DNA of 64,000 nt from Solanum dulcamara (taxonomy: Eukaryota > Streptophyta > Magnoliopsida > Solanales > Solanaceae): positions 6,008,001-6,072,000 of the forward strand of contig NC_077243.1 in assembly GCF_947179165.1 (NCBI RefSeq). The letters are read 5' to 3'. Below, one piece after another: positions 60,359 through 64,000 of this stretch. Each line of letters starts with the position of its first letter. Within the stretch, counting starts at the first letter, position 1. A model generated the notes under the pieces. The model saw only the letters and a list, made by a program, of their open reading frames with translations. It was not told the DNA's origin and did not search any database. The position numbers and the translations under genes were made by a program.

Positions 60359-60610
60359 GCCTATTTGGATTGACTTATTTTTAAATAGCTTATAAGTTGA
60401 AAACTGCTTATAAGTTTTAAAAAAAAATAGGTGCAAATCAATTTTTTTTTTGACTTATAAGCTATTTTCGACTTATAAACTGCTTAAAATAAATTCATCC
60501 AAATAAACTCAACTATTTATTGGGCTTATTTTAAGCACAAAATGACTTTAAGTGGGTCAGTCAAACACTCAAAAAGGCTGAAAACTGCTTATAAGCCAAT
60601 CCAAACGGCC
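60359..60610. mobile_element. MITE-like element, same family as 34147-34389
   Basis: The left end GCCTATTTGGATTGACTTAT is inverted to the right end ATAAGCCAATCCAAACGGCC. TA follows and precedes it, which is compatible with a TA duplication but not proof. The interior matches the element at 34147-34389 (CAAAATGACTTTAA, TTATAAGTT). Confidence 0.65.
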
Positions 60611-63600
60611 TAGACGATGTTTTCTCTATATTATTAGTTAATATAGCTGTGAATTGTGAGCAGACCCTAAAACAATTTTACATAAATGTCTTTGTCAATT
60701 TGTTAGTACTAATTGAATTGATCTTCTTCTTCTTCTTTTTTCTCATTGCCAGTATCCGCAATAGGCCGTGTAAGACCTATTAACGAGGAATTGATCTTTA
60801 ACATAACTTTTTTATATTCAAAGCTTGAATTCGAGGAATAAATAAGGGTGAAGAGACCCTATATATCCATCTCACCAATATTTTTATTGGTGTACTAATA
60901 GAGTTAACATTGTTTGAGTTAGTTATATGTCATGATGTGAAACAACATGGATTATTCTCCAAGTATGAGAATTTGTATATATATGCAGATGGTAATTGAT
61001 GTTTGTTGTTTGATGAAAATGAAACTACGAAGCGGACAATCTATTTGCTAACGCCAATGAGGCAGACGCCGCATGGTTACTCTCTTTGGAAGGAATAGAA
61101 CTTTATTACTATCCCTTCATTTCAATCTATGTAACTTATTTCCTTATTAGTTGTTTAGAAAGAAAAAAAAAACTATTTTCTAAGTTTGAGAATAATTTAA
61201 TTTAGACCATTTATTTTACTTTTAATAAGAAGTTTTTAGCAAAATTTATGTCTTGTTTAAGATCAGAAGTTTCAAAAGTCTTATAACCACACAAAATTAA
61301 TAGCATGTTTAACACTAAAATTTTTAAAAGTCTTTATTTGTTTCTTAAATTGAGATGCCAGTCAAATTCACATAATTAATATAAAGCACGGACACAGTGG
61401 CGGAGCCACATGTACTTGAGGGGTGTCAACCGACACCTCTTTGTTGGATGATTTATTTCTTTATATTTTAACTCACTTTAATGAAAATTCAAACTCTGCC
61501 ACTCAGGGACGTATATCAATAATATCATGAGAGAAATACAAAATTATAGAGTATCAAACAAAGACTAACGTTGCAAAAGAGACATGAGATACAAAGTGGC
61601 AGCGGAAACTGATAGTTTACTTCCTGTCAAACTTATTGAATGTATTGAAAGGACATATAATATCATCCTCTTAGAATTATTATTAAAAATCATAAATATA
61701 TGCTTGAAGTCAACAAGGCCATTGTTAAACATAACTGAAGGGAGGAAAATCAATATGCAGGCTTTCTAGCAAAATCACAAATACAAAGAAGATTTACTAA
61801 TTTGGGAAAGATGCGCTCAAGAAAATAGAGTTTATTCTCCTAGGGTAATTAGGCAACATAGCTTAACAAAGATTTTAAAAAGTTTATTTTGTTTTGAAAA
61901 TGGATGAGTGGATGTTCCACTAGGCAAGTTGCCCACCATCCATTCCTTTTCTTGTTATAAATTGTCATTATGTGGCAATAAAAATGTAAGATACGAACAC
62001 TGCAATCTGCACTGTCTCTCCCTTTCTCAATCTGCTTCTTTCTATTTTCTCTTACTCTCTTCTTTTTATTTTGCTAAGTTAGTTTATTTTATAACATATT
62101 TTTTTTTCCAATGTACCAAAGGAAAAATTAAGATGCCTCGAATTAGCCGCTACTCATTTTTCTAATATTTTATAACAAAAAGATGAAATATTAAAAGAGA
62201 ACTTTATTGGATAATTAAGTATATAACATAAGTGGTCACGAAGATAAAAAGGAAGGGGCCATATTGTTGAAGTTTGAGGGCAGAGACTTGTCTAGAAAGA
62301 GGAATTGGTATATGGAGCTTTCAAAGTTTGTTAGAAATTACTTAACTAGGGAATAACAAACATGTGGTGTAGATGCATTAAGGTCTTGGCCGAGTCATTT
62401 TTCTTTTTCAACGTACGTACGTTAATATATGAGTAATACTTTCATAATGACACCTAGTGGGGACAGTGTGAATTCTAGGTGGATCATTAATTTGTCAATT
62501 CTACTTATAATCATCATCAGTACCTTTACTTTCTAGTCTCTCTTTAACAAACACAATTAGCTGTTTAGCTACTTTGATTCTCAATCCTAGTAATTGCTAG
62601 TAAGATGGGAAAGGAATCAATTGTTGTAATAATTGTTATGTTTGTGGATCTGACTGCGGGGCTGTGGTAGCCTCCGATGGAAAACTTGGATTGGAGCACA
62701 TTTTAAATATTCATTTTTTATTGAGAAATAAAAAGAGTTGGTTACGGTTTGTGAATTTTCTTCTTCTTGAAAGTTTTCCGTATAATTTATATGTTCTTTC
62801 TTTTCGTTATTATTGTTTTCATTAGTCGTTGTCACTTGTCACATAACAATAATAATGTACTACTGACCTTGTCGTGTAATCAATTATTAAGAGCGATAAT
62901 ATTGTATAAGTTGAGGAGTTTGCGGTAGCTTAAATATCATTCTGTTCATTTTGAATCATTAGGAGAGGCAAAAACTATTTCTATGGAGCAACAGGACTTT
63001 GTTTACTTAAAAAATCATTCTGTTTTATTATTAGAATTTTATTTAAGATACGCAAAAACTGTTCACTAAATGCAAGATGAGGCCTTCATTTTAATTTGTC
63101 TAATTAAACACTTGTAAGCGGACGATTAATTATGCCTCATCAATAAGATGTTCTATGAGATCTACTTTTTTATTTTTTAAAGAAGATAATACTATTATTT
63201 CTTTTAATTTAGTCAACAATTATTACTATGACTCAATCCCAATCGAATTAGCTGAATCATCCATTTACGCTTCATAATAGTGGAGTATTTCTTTTTAGAA
63301 ATTGCAACACTAGAAAGAGGCTAGCCTGGGCTGTTCACTGTTGAACCCCTACACTGATGGATCAACAGTGTCAGAAGCCCATAAGAAATTTAGTTGACGG
63401 GCCGGGCCGGCTCCCGTTTCAACAACTTATGTTGGAGATTTGGACAAATGGCTTTCTGAGGCTATTATTTAAATTTTGCTCCCGCCCGCCATCACAATTG
63501 CCTAAATTTTATGTTTAGATAGAAACAATTATTGTATCCAAATACTCGTAAAGGCAAAAATTAATCTACTAGAGTAATGTGAGGAGAATCTAAAGAGTGG

Positions 63601-64000
63601 CCTAAGAAAATATCATTTTGGTGCAAATAATCCAATCTATCCGATGTGTCCCAAAATTTCCTATTTTACATGATACATCAAGAACAAAGTACTTGTGTGA
63701 GTAATTTTTAATAAATAATTATTAATTTTAGCAATATTTTTTATATAGCAATTCTATAATAAATTTGTTATGTATTAAAAATAAATTATGCATGCAATAT
63801 AAATATTTTAAAAATATATTATGCTTATTTAGTAAGAAATTGACACAATATATTATCGATGTATTAAAGTGTGTGATAAATGTATTATTCATGAATAAAA
63901 TTTGTATTATATGTGCTTTATAAATTGTTCTATCTAATATGCATTAAAACTGTATTATAAATGTCCAACGAAAAAAAATATTATTTTTATAAATAATAAA
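60611..64000. other. Intergenic, no gene seen
   Basis: AT-rich to the end of the window. Near 61393 lies GTGGCGGAGCCACATG followed by GAGGGGTGTCAACCGACACC, both short inverted repeats typical of Solanaceae repeat debris. Frames at 61565, 61908 and 62617 show no family features (the last is Asn-rich composition). Confidence 0.4.

Noticed and set aside
62617..62835. An Asn-rich minus-strand frame
   Set aside because: Low-complexity composition with no family features; probably chance.
1..64000. CRISPR array, phage, bacterial operon or secondary-metabolite cluster
   Set aside because: Short tandem repeats here lack the spacer pattern of CRISPR, and the genes are unrelated plant nuclear families.

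Overview
This window is plant nuclear DNA, most likely from a Solanaceae species of the tomato/potato type. The evidence is AT-rich intergenic DNA, genes with short GT-AG introns, plant-only gene families (phytocyanin, EPFL peptide, SHINE-type ERF, plant MBD protein, phospholipase D alpha) and repeats common in Solanum (an Au-type SINE, a (GTT)n-tailed retroposon, Harbinger-, CACTA- and Mutator/hAT-like MITEs). Species cannot be fixed from sequence alone. I see no bacterial operon, CRISPR array, virus or integrated phage.

Layout. 0-5 kb: two tandem stellacyanin-type phytocyanin genes (minus strand), separated by a 1.7-kb non-autonomous CACTA element. 6.9-9.0 kb: an MBD-domain gene. 9-13.4 kb: repeat-rich DNA. 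13.5-15.1 kb: a TPR-like gene. 16.8-17.7 kb: a small possible secreted ORF beside a three-copy tandem repeat. 19.0-21.4 kb: a two-exon small membrane protein. 22.7-23.8 kb: an EPFL secreted cysteine-rich peptide. 24.4-26.8 kb: a 2.4-kb solo LTR with a 5-bp target duplication. 27.8 kb: a tRNA-derived SINE with an 11-bp target duplication. 28.8-31.5 kb: a four-exon gene with the Gag1-like clamp domain, found by joining exons. 35.1-35.6 kb: a two-exon small basic membrane protein. 38.6-43.3 kb: a complete phospholipase D alpha gene with an Au-type SINE in its first intron. 46.1-47.1 kb: an intron-containing HMGB pseudogene with several lesions. 47-56.8 kb: a field of MITEs and tandem duplications. 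56.9-57.7 kb: a SHINE/WIN1 ERF transcription factor gene, the only recognised gene on the plus strand. 57.8-64 kb: no recognisable gene.

The genes do not form a pathway. They are independent single-copy or small-family genes. SHINE (cuticle lipid regulation), EPFL (epidermal or organ patterning) and PLD alpha (membrane lipid signalling) are all relevant to shoot surfaces, but their proximity is probably coincidental. Exon joins were worked out by hand from splice sites, reading phase and family similarity; each quoted join keeps the frame. No transcript data were available. I found no convincing previously undescribed system. The most useful results are the exon-joined small genes, the Gag1-like gene whose expected start codon reads TTG, the decayed HMGB gene and the well-delimited retroelement insertions.
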